Of a stretch of DNA of 64,000 nucleotides, positions 1 through 12,171 are shown piece by piece. The stretch is taken from assembly GCA_009760855.2 (NCBI GenBank), contig WPIO01000001.1, positions 17,810,501 through 17,874,500 of the forward strand, read 5' to 3'. This DNA comes from Cristatella mucedo (taxonomy: Eukaryota > Bryozoa > Phylactolaemata > Cristatellidae). The translations under genes and the position numbers were made by a program. The first letter of the stretch is position 1; every line of letters starts with the position of its first letter. Under the pieces are notes generated by a model, which saw nothing but the letters and a program-made list of their open reading frames with translations, was not told the origin of the DNA and searched no databases.

Positions 1-573
1 AGAGCCAAGTGTGTGCACATATTGGCGAATGCACAGATCACAAGTTCAACCCATTTTTCCGTGGTGTAAACGCAGCATTCTATAAAAACAAAGTACTAAA
101 AACCGTCGCAAACTCCTTTAATACGTCTACCGCGTAAGCTTTTTGGAAGCTGTTAATGAAACTGAATGACGCTCACTGCTAGACAGCCAATAGTTATCAA
201 CGACACCAACAGCCTAGCATTTCCAAGTCTGACCTTTTTGAACACCTACATATTCACACGATGCATACGACCTTCCTTTGACCATCAGCGCCTACCTCAC
301 CAGCTAGGCTTAGATAGTTTGACAGTCGGACAGTCTACGAAAGAAAGACCTGAGACACACACTGTCTCTGCCTCAACTGAGAAAGCCATTACGACCTAAG
401 AACACATACGAGTTGGTGCTGCATCGTAGATAGATAACGCGCGGCATTGAGGAGAGAGGCGTTGCTGAGCTTTCAACGAGGTTTTGACAAGCACCACAGC
501 ATTCTGACATGGACCGCTTTCGAGCGATCGGATTTAGTTGAGGACTGCAGCCTCGCGATTGGCTCGGAGTTAC
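1..573. other. No recognisable gene
   Basis: I see no conserved coding block on either strand. The short open frame at 166-399 has no family features. Because the NOXRED1-like gene on the minus strand runs toward this end, the stretch may hold its next intron or 3' region; vertebrate NOXRED1 is longer than what I can assemble here. Confidence 0.4.
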
Positions 574-1111
574 TGTGCTTCAAGCTGGTGCAGGACTCGG
601 TGAACAGCTAAAGGCCGCACGTCGAAGCGAGCAGCAGCACAGGTCTCCCAAACCACCGCACACGTTTGTGTAAGATGGCAGCACGCCTGACCTTTAGGCT
701 TGGTTGACAGAGGGCACGTCACTTCTACAACAGCTTCATTTTCCAGAGCTTCCTGTATGCCCATGGAGCAGTTCCAATTTGATGGTTCGTCAGCACTGAA
801 CACGAAGTCCGGCACTAGCAGATTTCTTTTTCCCAGCATTTGGCCCATCTTCACGGCTGAGATTCCTGAGGCGAGACTGTACACGAGGGTCTTCTCTCGT
901 AGGTGATGCTGTATGTCTTGCAAGACTTTGGGAAACTGCGAAGGAAGGACGCACAGGAACAACACGTCGGCTCGAGATGCGAGCTTTGCGTTGTCGTAGT
1001 AGACAGACACGCCTCGGCTTCTCAACGCTCCTGTAACCAGCGTTGAACAAGCGAGCGTGTCGTTAATCATATCAACGTCTCGCTAGCTCCCCTCACTCAC
1101 TCTCTCTATTT

Positions 1112-1181
<70 letters not shown>

Positions 1182-2698
1182 TCTCGAACTGTGAACAATC
1201 ATGCAGAAGTGCAGCTGGATATAAAAAAATGGGGGGACTCCAGAAGCCTACTTGCACGAACGACGAGTTTGAGCAGCGACGAAGCGTCGAGCAGCTGCGC
1301 TCCGAAGGCCTGAGAAACGGAAGCCTGAGAAGCGGAAGCCTGGGAAACGGAAGCCTGAGAAGCGGAAGCCTGAGAAGTGCGAGTGCTAAATGTTACGACT
1401 GTTGCGACTATCTCGTCGCCCCCATCCATAGCGTCGACCACGAAAGTCGTCAGTTCGCTTGGACAAACCTACAAGGCTGAGACGGTAGCCGAAAAATCTC
1501 GTCGGGCGTCAAAAACTAGATGGAGACCAGTGCGCACGGGACGCAAATCTCAATAAGAATTCGGTTCGATCGATCGAGCGACGGCACGCGACGCTTGCAG
1601 AATACCGAGAGCCGTCCTGCGGGGCCAGTTTGGGGACACACGGAGAGCAGGGCCGCTCACTATCCAGCAGCCATTGCAGAGCCGCCGGAACATGTCGCAC
1701 TTGTCTGTCTGCTGCAGCGATGCAAATCAACGAGCCAGCGGTCTTTAATGAAGAGAGGGCCGCGGGTTACGAGCGTCTGCGTGGCGGCGGCGACAACGCG
1801 GCCGGTCGCGGTGGCGCAAAATGGTAAAGGTCGAGCGGCTCGACGCAGTAACCTGCGACTAAGGCCGCAGTGTCGTAAAACCAGAATCTTTAAAAAAAAA
1901 CATTTGCGGTAAACATTTCCGCGGGTGTTCACGCTGCCTTCGAACTAGGCGGCGTCACTCGCGGTACATCTGACGACGGCTACAAACTTTTTCGACGTTT
2001 CGTCAGACTGGTCTTCTACGTAATATATTCAAATTTGCTGGCCGTTTGACGGGGGCAGCAATGCAAACGTCGCTTCGCCTGTAAACCGCAACTGGTGCAG
2101 TGGCGGAATCGCTCGCAAGGTCAAGGCAGCGAGCTCTCGAAGAGAGCTACGCCGAAGTAAGAAGAGCAGCAAGCAACTCATGCGGCGTCGCAAGCGTTAC
2201 CTAGTGTCTCCGGCCTCCTGGTGGATATTTCCAGCTCGCTCGCCTTCAGCTCGCCAATTGAAAGCAGGCAATTGGCCAAGTGCGTTCCTATCCTACCGCA
2301 GCCGACTATTCCGGTGAGCAGCGGGTCCTTGGGTAGGAAGTCCGCCGTCAGCAACTTGATGGCTCGTCTCTGCTTGGCCGGTCTGGCCAGATCCGCGCGA
2401 ACTTCTCTGGAGAATTCGAAAACGACGCGCTCCGATGTCGCGCCGCGGAGCACTTTTGCCGCGCGAAAGCTGGCGGCGAGGCCCAACCCCGAGGCCACCG
2501 GGCACACCTGGCTTCGTTCAAGACGCTTATGAGAAAGACTGCGTTCGCGCACGCAACGACGGTGTGCGCGTGACATTGTGGCCGAAGGTGAAGCAAGCCA
2601 ATCTCCTCGTCTTCCAAAGCGCTCTCAAATGTAAGAGAAGCGAGATTCCGCGTTATGTCTTGTTTAGGATCCGAAGACTGGTTCAGCTGCACGGCCAT
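574..2698 (-). CDS. NOXRED1: NOXRED1-like NADP-dependent oxidoreductase (partial, at least 2 exons)
   Basis: Exon 1 runs from an ATG at 2698 (good context, GCCGCCATGG) to 2201. It carries a Rossmann dinucleotide-binding loop GIVGCGRIGTHLANCL followed by ISTRRPETLG, typical of the F420/P5C-reductase-like NADP-binding fold. Its last codon is split (CTAG|GTAACG). Exon 2 starts at 1030 after TTACAG and restores the frame as ETLG-ALRSRGVSVYY, then ADVLFLCVLPSQFP, the same order as vertebrate NOXRED1. Exon 2 can be read to a stop at 570 or to a possible donor (GCACA|GTAACT) at 574. The predicted protein is about 320 aa; the human one is about 360, so C-terminal exons are probably missing or lie further left. 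Within exon 1 the frame changes near 2508: the N-terminal part (LASLTFESALEDEEIGLLHL) is in another frame from the Rossmann part, so a tiny intron or an indel is needed. The substrate of the family is not established. The intron carries a (CT)n tract and a minisatellite. Confidence 0.82.
1100..1190. repeat. (CT)n microsatellite
   Basis: A CT dinucleotide tract of about 85 bp lies inside the NOXRED1-like intron, roughly 70 bp upstream (in gene orientation) of the exon 2 acceptor. On the coding strand it is GA-rich, so it is not the polypyrimidine tract. Confidence 0.95.
1306..1378. repeat. 15-bp minisatellite
   Basis: About five head-to-tail copies of a 15-bp unit close to GGAAGCCTGAGAAGC, with small substitutions (GAGAAAC, GGGAAAC variants). 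The unit length is a multiple of three, so the minus strand reads as SQASA/SQASV repeats. It lies in the NOXRED1-like intron with no splice context, so I treat it as non-coding. Confidence 0.85.
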
Positions 2699-2997
2699 GG
2701 CGGCCCGGTGGTAACTGCGGCGACGAACGGCCTTGACTTCGCTGTTCCGCTCGCCGGTATAATTGTACGCACGCGGGCCCGGCGCACCGAGCTTACTCCA
2801 CACTAGCACAGCGGGAACGAGAGACCCTGACGCGTCGTCGAGTAGACTCGGCTTCAATATTCTTTTCTTTCCTATACGTCTGTAGATGCGTATAAGAAAA
2901 AACGCGATGACTCAACCCGAGACAGCCGCCAGCAGGCACGTACACAGCGGGTGGGCGTGGTCGTCTCGCCTGCGGTAGTGCGACGTGACATGACAAT
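2699..2997. promoter_or_regulatory. Candidate shared divergent promoter
   Basis: The start codons of the NOXRED1-like gene (2698, minus) and the P450 gene (2998, plus) are 299 bp apart in divergent orientation. The gap is GC-rich at both ends with an AT-richer centre. The assignment rests on geometry; I did not identify a confident TATA box or transcription start. If either gene has an upstream untranslated exon the promoter would be elsewhere. Confidence 0.45.
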
Positions 2998-5900
2998 ATG
3001 CTCGCGATGATCGTAGACGTCGTAGCCGTCGTCGTCCTGCTGTCAGCGCTCGCGCTTGCCGCGCGCAGCGTCTGCTGCTTCTGTCTGGAGCGACGCCGCT
3101 TCGACAAGCTGCCGCGCGGCCCGCCGCGCATTCCCGTGCTGGGCAACATTTTTATGCTGCGACGAGGAGCGACGATATTTGAGTCGCTGGAAGCCTGCAA
3201 GAGCCGCTACGGAAACCTGTTCACCGTCTACACCGGCAGCGTGCCGTCCGTCGTACTTAGCGGCTACGATTTAGTGAGAGAAGCTCTCTTGAAGAAGGGA
3301 CGCTGGTTCGAGGAGAGAACCGACAGCCTCGTAGTGCCACCTAATCAGAAAGGAGGTACGTCCGAGAGTAAAGTGCCTAGCTATCGCGATCCGTAAAAGC
3401 CAGCTTCTAGTAGTAACAATAATGATAATAATAATGTCTTTTGTTGCGCCCTTGTAGAATCTCTATTCGGGCCCTTTGTATCTCGCTGCTAGAGAAGAAA
3501 TAACTAATAGTTAGTTTGAAAAACCGAGGTATCCTGCTAAGGCAAGCGTACACAGCTGTACAAGTATCGTGCGCTTAGACAGATTGTAAAAAACGCATGG
3601 AGTTCAATCGTTAATTGGCGCGGTGCTCCTCGTATGCACCAAGCACGCCTTTACAAGGCCCCTGGTTTTGGCACTGGCGCGACATCTGCATGCTGGGGCC
3701 TGCATACCTGGGGAATTCGTTCGTACTTACCGGACATGGTAATGAATGTCACATCGCCAAGACGTTGGAGCGACCTGCTCCACTGTCATCTGCCGAATCA
3801 TATTGTGCCCATACGGCTGGGGTCGGGCTGAGAGCGCCTGCCTCGGTCAAGGGTTCAGCAGCTGCGCATGAAAACCCTCTGGGCATTCGTCAATGATCGG
3901 AGGCTAGATTATCCGCCCGTGCTCTGAGAAATTCATTAATGTAGCGTTCCGGACAATTTGAACTATTTGGAGGATGCCAGTCGACGGAGGATGGAATACT
4001 GCTTATTCCCTCAGCATGAGATAAAAAAGAAAGCTATGCTAAGGCTGCTTGAAGCATGCTGCATGCAGCTGTTCAGGATATAGCTTCGGTGCACACCGCC
4101 AGTCATGTAGTCTGGCGAGTACAGTTGCTGCTGTATTGATAATGCCATAACTAGATGCTAGCGGTCAGCGTACTCATACCTAACAAATGTTTCAAATACA
4201 CCTCATTCACTGGTTTTGCAAAGCTGGTGTGGAATAGCTCGTTCCATCGGTTGTGATAAGAGAAGTGTATGAAAAAAATTAAAGTGACAGAGGTCAGGTG
4301 ATTGAGTGGCCACATAGCGACAGAGCAGTCCTAGAGGCTATCACTCCTGCTTGCAGTTATAAACCTTCTAGGTGCAAGTCACTGAGGTATGGCACCACAC
4401 AACTTACCTGCTGGCCACGAATAAAGCTGCTGCAGTTTTAACGCATCAGCCGATGAGCAGCAGGCTGTCACGTGTCCACACTGCATGATGCCCTGTAAGC
4501 TCGATGACACGGTCTGCTACGCAAGCCCATGCACTATGCAAGCTTGCTTTGACCGACAATTCTCACCACGTGAACAAACGCTCCTGGCTTGCTGACCTAT
4601 CAGGTAGTCTCTGTACTACGGTAGCCAGAGGTGGTAGCCCAACCTAAATGTTATTCTGAGTATCGGCTAGCCTGTTGGTGCCGATTCAGTGGCACCCTTA
4701 AAATGAAGCTTAAGCGCACCTGTTTATTGCAGCATTAAGTGAGTATGTGTTCGTCTTTTGTGTGCATGTGATGGCACACTAGGTAAGGCAGTTGCTTTTC
4801 ACGACCTCGGCCCCGAGATCGTGGGTTCGATTCCTGTGGTGGGTGATCCTTTATTGCCACTGCAAGCGGTGGTGATTGCCGTCCAGGCTCTTCTGTCTCT
4901 ATACAAAAAGAGGCTGTTTAAGCAGCTAGGATTTTTTTATGTATCTGCTTACACTGTGCCTGCTGCTTGTGGATGTTACCACCAATTATTTGGTAATGCT
5001 TTCTATACAGCATCTGTAAAGCACCTAGAAAGAGATTAGGTTCTATGATGGCGCTATGCAAATGTATTATTATTACAATTACCCTACGTGATGACTTTGC
5101 CGCTTGGGCTTATGTTTATGGCAAATTCTGCATTCAGCCCATTTTATTCTTCGGTTCGTGTGCCTGCCAGAGCTGCATTATAGGGTTCATGCCTAGTTAG
5201 ACGTGTATTTCTCTTATGTCAGGGTCATCCTGCTATGTGCCTCGAATCTACACTTACTACTTGGCGTAGTGTTCCCATACTCGCGGTATGTACTGTGGTG
5301 TAGCTGCAATGATCAGAGAAGAAGTCTACAAAGAAAGTCTCTGGGAAACTCGCGGCCATTTGTACGGTTGGTGGCTTTCCAGTGTGCTCTTGGGTTCGTG
5401 GCTTCAAGCATTCGTTTGCAGTCACCTGAAATTATCACCGTACACTGAACCAAGATCGAGGTCGTGGGTTCGAATCATGCTGTGGGTGATCCACGATCCG
5501 TGATTTATTGCCAACTGGAAGCGGTGGTGATAACCGTTAAGGCTCTTCTGCTGCTATGCAAAGGAGGTTGTTAAGTCAGCCAATAGTATAGTATACTATT
5601 GGGTTGGCAACTAAGTTCCTGCCGTTTTTTGAATTTTTTTAGTATTTTTAAATAAAAATAACTAATTAATCAATAATGTATTATCCCTTGTTGTTTGCAA
5701 CTTCCAACGTTCAACAAGATTTTCTATACCTCGTTGGTAGAAATCACCCGGTTTTGACTCGAAAAATGCATCCAACCAAGCTTTCAATTCTGAATCAGTA
5801 TTGAACAAAACGCTGTGCATAGTATTTGAAAGAGATCGAAAAAGGTGGAAATCCGTTGGTGCCAAATCGGGAGAGTACGGTGGGTGTGGCAGCAGTTCCC

Positions 5901-8900
5901 AGCCATGCGTTTGAATGGCTTCCTTGGTCATATTGGCGATATGAGGGTGGGCGTTGTCGTGCAGCAAAAGAACTCCATGCTGCCGATTAGGTCTTTTCTT
6001 TCGAATAGCCGTGATTGAGTCGCTCCATTTGTTGGACATTAAGTTCCACGATGACCGTTTGGTTCCGTTCTAGCAATTCTTAATGGATAATCCCTTCCCA
6101 GTTCCACCATATGCACAACATCGTTTTACCTGGATGAAGATCTTGTTTCAAGCGCGGTTTTGCTTGTTAACCAGGCTAAGCCGTTCCTTTCGCTGTTTCA
6201 TGTTAATGTACAGGCATCAATTTCTGTCGCCAGTAACCATTCGGTAAAGAAATCGTTGCTTATGTTCGTTAGTTGAGCAGTGACGAGCAAGCAAACCAGC
6301 GGAGATTGTGGCTCGCTGATTTGTGTTGTTGTCACTTAAAGCATGCAGAAACCATGCTCCACACTCCTGAACCTTTCCCATCGAGTGAAGATGCTTCTCT
6401 ATAGCAGTGTGGGAGCATTCCATTGTCTCTGCCAGTTCCATTGTCGTTTGATGCGAATTTTCGTGCAAAAGTTGGTTTAATTGCTCTTAATAATAATAAT
6501 AATGCACTTGATACAGCGCCCTCAGAGAACTCAATCTCTCTCTCTAGATGCTTTACATTTGCTGCAAAGGGAACTGCATTTGAATCGTGATTAATATCAT
6601 GCTTGATAAACAAACAAAATGAGTAACATGGTTAGGGGTAACAGGCATAGGGTCAGCATGCAAATGTGGTTAGTGGCAGCATGCACAGTGTCAGCATGCA
6701 TAAGCACATCAAGGACGAATCACAGGGACCCACTTAATGCTGTCCTAAATAGGTGTGTTTTTAAGTTCTTTTTAAATGTGGTCAGGTCAGGGGATGTTCT
6801 GATGCAAGTCGGGAGTGAGTTCCAGGCTTTGGGAGCATACGAACTAAATGCACGGTCTCCAAAGGATTTGAGGTTTGTACGAGGTATTGGTAAACTATTG
6901 GATTCCGAAAAGCAGGTGGTACAATGCTTGACCTGGTGCGGGAGTAGATCTGAGAGATAGGCTGGAGCCAAGGAATGAAGTGACCTAAAAGTGAGCAACA
7001 ATACCTTGAAGTCGATCCGTTGCTTGACTCGTAGCCAGTGCAGGTCGGCAAGAAGTGGTGTGATATGGAAACTGCAACGCTCACGACAGAAAAGTCTAGA
7101 TGCACAGTCTTGCACCAGCTGTAAGTGCCTGATTGCACATGCCGGTAGGCCAGCAAGCAGTGAGTTACAGAAGTCAAGACGGGATATCACGAATGCATGG
7201 ACCAACTTAGACGTGGTATCCTTTTCTAAACAAGCCCGAATTTTAGCAATATTATGTTGCTGAAAGTAGGCAGACTTGACTGTGGAGCTGATATGGTCGT
7301 CTAACGAGAGGTCCCTTTGGAACATGACACCTAGATTTCGAGCTGATTCAACAGGAGTAATGCTGGCAGAGCCAATTTTGAGCGTCAGCCTTTCCAATTT
7401 CTGATTCACACTGAGTTTGCCCATAACTAATAAGTTAGTTTTATCATCATGTAGTTTTAGAAAATTTGCTGCCATCCATGTGCAGATGTCATCAATACAT
7501 GCAGCAAGTGAGTTGAGAGAATTCGAGATGCTCGATGGCTGGGAGGGATCAAAGCAGAGGTACAACTGAGTGTCATCCGCATAGAAGTGAAAGCCGAATT
7601 GTGCTTGGCAATCACGTCAGCAAGAGGGAGAGTATACACCGTGAAAAGAACCGGACCTAGCACGGAGCCCTGAGGTACCCCATATTTCAGAGGTACCTCG
7701 GATGATCTTTGTCCATTCATGTCAATACTCTGGAGTCTCACACTGAGGTGGGACCTGAACCATTGCAGAGCAGTGCAAGTGATGTCCAGGCGAGATGAGA
7801 GTTGCTCTAGAAGAACTTTGTAATCGATAGTATCAAAAGCTGCCGAAAGATCGAGCTAAACAAGCATATATACTCTACCCACGTCTGCGTTTCTAAGTAG
7901 GTGTTGGACACCCGAAGCAATGCTGATTTTGAGTGATTAGCTGTAAAGCCAGACTAGAATTTACTAGCAAGGTTTGAAGTTTCAATATATGAGTTCAGCT
8001 GGTTCGTTTCGACGCCTGCCAGTTTCTTTTATAGGGCTGGTAGAAAGGAGACTGGGCGTTAGTTGCACAAGTTCTCTTGGTCTAGTGTCGCTTTCTTGAG
8101 AAGTGGCCTGACTACAGCTTTTTTGAAAGGTGCTGGGACATGACCTGAGGCTAATGACATATTAAGGATATTAGTTATGCATGGCAGCAGCAGATCAATG
8201 CAACGTAGGAGCAGGACAGTGGGAATAAGTCCAAAGGACTTGTTGTCTTCTTTGATTGGGATATGAACTTCAGGACGAGATCACTAGTGACCTGCTTAAA
8301 TGTAAACATTGAGGCACAGCCAGGAATCGGAGAACAGCATTCTAGGGGGGGACGTTGTCATCGTAGGGATGGACTCCCTGATCTTGTCTATCTTCTGCAC
8401 AAAGAATCGAGAGAAGCGATCGGCTAGTTCAATTAAAGGATCATCAGGTAAGGAGCTAATCTGGGAGCGGTTGAGGAGATGCTTGATCGTCGACATCAGC
8501 ATTTTTGGATTGTGCATCTATGATTCAACAATTTTTTTATAGAAGCTAGATTTGGCCTTTGCTAGGATCGATTGGTATGACCTACAGTAGTCCTTATATG
8601 CCTGTCGATGGACAGTCAGTCCTGATCTTTTGTATGCTTTTTTCAAGCTTGCACTTAGTAGACCTGGCTAGTTTAATGTGAGTGGTAAACCATAGGCCGT
8701 CTGCGCGAGAGCACACAGTGCGCTTAGTCAGAGGTGCAAACTCGTCGAGCGTGTCAGTGTCGTGTTGTAGCTATCTACCAGTGATGACAGATCGGAGGGA
8801 GGACTGAGCAGCAGAGGCGAAGCAGGTATTCTCGAACGGACAGCATCGATGTCAATCGTCGAGGTTTCTCAGTTCACAGGTTATTTTATCAGAGGAGGCG

Positions 8901-11900
8901 GGCATACGCTGTAGATTGAATGCGATCTGCATGTGGTCAGATAAGCAGGATTTGGTAATAATTCATGATGACAAAGTGCGGTTGTATGAGAAAATCTGGT
9001 CGAGTGTGTGACCCTTGATGTGAGTAGGGCCATGTACATGAGCCACGAGAGACAATGAGTCAGTCAATGCACGAAATGCAGTACTGAAGGCGTAAGATAA
9101 GCTATCAAAGTGAACGTTGAAATCACCCATAACGAGGAAGGATCGATTTCTTGCATGCAGAATGGAAATGAGATCGGAGAAATGTGAGATAAAGGAGGAT
9201 TTGGTACTTGGTGGCTCTTCATCGAACTCAACTGGCGACCAGAACAAGGTGTCTTTGAGGTCTAAATTTCAATTTTTTGAACTTGGCATACCAATCACGA
9301 GCGGTTCTTTCAGCTATGGCACCCTCTCCAAACACAGCGCAAATGTCGCAAGCAGCTTTTGTAGCCTTAGAACCTTGATTAAAAGCAAAAAAGGATGTGT
9401 CGAAAATGCTCATTTTTCTCTCAACTTGACATTCCATTTCAAGGATCTGAAAATAAAGAAAATAATTAACTCGAACAAAAACATAGATTCTGGTAGAACA
9501 GAACATCCTCTTTCGAATGATTTAAAACATTTAATAACATGCTGAATGCTAAAATTTAAAAAACGGCACGAACTTAGTTGCCAACCCAATATTATTTATA
9601 ACGAACGCAGGACAATATTTTGCTTCAGCTTATTCGTCGGTATGCTAAAGGTGTGCATATTGCTTTTCCAGCCAGTTTACTTTTCCGTTCAGGGATCCTC
9701 TGGGCGCCATCGCCAGTCTGGAGAGAGCAACGAGCGTTTGCGATTGGATTGATGAAGCTTATGACGACAGACGTTTGGAGACTGGAGAGCATCATCCTCC
9801 GAGAAGCAGAATCGTTTATTGAGCTACTGGGCTCAAAGTTCGTTGAACACTTGGATCTTGCTCTGCAGCTGCATAGGCGTGTGGCTAGGGTCACATCGGT
9901 GATCGTCTTCGGGGACAAGTTGCCCTGCGACGAGGCCGTGTTTAACGAACTCGTCGATCACTTTCACGAGAACACCGAGTCGCTGCCTCGGACGGTTCTG
10001 TCTAAGACAGTCCCACTGCTCGAGTACTTGCCGTGGGATCCCTTTAAGTTGAGGCAAACGCGAAAAAATAATGAAAGGATCAGGAAGCTGCTTGCTGAAA
10101 TTGTAGCCAACCGAAAGCAGACACTGTTGTTGGACTCGGAGTCAATGAATCCCAGTGCCTTCCTCGACCACTACATATTTCAGATTTCTCATGCAAATGC
10201 AGCCATGAGAGATGAGCCTTCAGAGCATTCTTTCACAGGTACAGTGGTGTCATTAGGTTCACCATTGGTATGGATACCAGTCTATCGGCATTGTGTGTTA
10301 TCCTGCATGTACACACAGTTCCTCCTCTCCTGGTCCTTGGAGGGAGGGCGGGGGAAAGGGTGAAGTCCTTTGTATGTCGAGACTGCATTGTCATCAACCC
10401 ATTCTTTGATGATCTCATCTGCTATCTGTGTGCGATTTCTGAAGATAACTAGATCTGCTCCAGTATTTTTCTTTTAATACGGCTTCCAATTTTTGTTGAC
10501 ATTTTTGTACATTCATATGTGCTAGATCCTTCACGTTGCTTGCATGGTCAGCTTGTAAAGTTTGCAGCTGCGTGTTTCAGACGACAACTGCATCAATTGT
10601 ATTTCGCAGCTGCTTGCTGCTGGTACCGAGACGACGGCAACGGTGCTGCGCTGGGCTTTCCTTTACGTGGCCATTCAACCCGATGTCCAGCACCGATTGC
10701 AGGACGAGATTGATTGTGTCATTGGTAGGCATTCTGCATCTTTTCATTGCTCTACATGCTTTTGCCTTCGATTAAAAACTGCTGCTGATATTTCAAGAGC
10801 AACAGTGCCAGGAGGTGACATGTTTGACAGCATGCTTTTTGGTGCCGGTCTGCCATAGGTAGCTGAAGCAAAAAGTCAAGAGGCTGGGCTCAGTCCCGAG
10901 GCGTTTAGACTCTTCTCTTTGTCAGCCTGCTGTTCATGCAGACAGTCTGAAAGTGATGGGAATTAGCCGAAAGCTAAGGAGCATTTAGCGAATTTGATGT
11001 TTGATCACATCTTTTTTACCTTGCAGTGAACTCGTGTTCACACCGCTTGCAAGCCTCTACCATAACATACTATGATGTAGCTAATAAAAAAGCATGCCAA
11101 AGTCAGGATAACCTGCTTTCTGGCTGCCAACCCATACTTGCGCATCTATATATGCACTTGATATCCTGCGCGTGCAGGAACACGCGCACGCACGCACACA
11201 CACGACGTACGTGCACCCATGCATGCACATGCATCTGCACAAAGCTCTCTCAGTCTGTCTACCCTACTGACAGTGTGATTGTGCTCGTGTGCACTTGAGC
11301 AGGTTCGTGAGTTTGTGTCTGTTCGTGTGCATGTGTGTGTGTGTCTCTCAGCGTTTAGCGCGACGATCCATTGGTTCCGATATTCCCCATATCCACATAG
11401 CTTCTTTATGATCTCTCACTTGCGGTCTCATGTGTGACCTTTGCCCCTGGCTCGCTTCTTAGTCAAGCTTGCTTGGCGGTGAGCTATCCTCTTTCTTTGT
11501 TGTCACGTTGCTGCATTACTAGACCGGTGGTAGTAGATGTGCTATGGAGATTTTCTTATTGGATAGTTGAGGTGCACTGTGGCGCTGCCGATAAGGCAAG
11601 TTGTACGTCATCGGCATGATCGTTGTGTGGCAGACGGCACTCACTATAACCCGGAAATGAGCAGTGGGTCGAGAGCATAAGCTGCTCGTCATCCAAAATC
11701 ACAAATGGAACCCCAACATAGTGAGCCCCAAGAGGGAACGTTGGAGCTGACCTATTGTGCCGAGTAGACGAGTTATCGTGGTTTTATGTAATGCGATTAC
11801 CACCGGTTAGCATGCACTGTGTGACCTATCCCAGTAAACACCGATGTGCCTAAATAGTTGGCAAGCTGGTGCTGCTGCTAGTATTTAGATCACTGTTAAA

Positions 11901-12131
11901 GGTACAGTGTGTGAAAGCAATCACTTTGTAAAGGCTAAATGGGCTGGCGATGAGCATGAGTCAGTACTGCCTCGTGAACAGCCTTGCTCAAGTTCGGGCA
12001 TAGAGCCGTGTGCTCCAAAAGTGGCCATGTGTATGTGTCGGTGGGTAGGTGGGTGCGCACGCATGTGAGTGCTCATGAGTGATTGTGCGTGTGTCTGTCT
12101 GTCTGTCTCTGTGTGTGTGAATGAGTGAGTG

Positions 12132-12171
<40 letters not shown>

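Noticed and set aside
790-1050. 86-codon minus-strand frame over NOXRED1-like exon 2
   Set aside because: Alternative frame of the real exon; it lacks the LFLCVLPSQFP block.
1306-1378. CRISPR-like or coding repeat array
   Set aside because: Eukaryotic intron minisatellite without spacers; no CRISPR features anywhere in the window.
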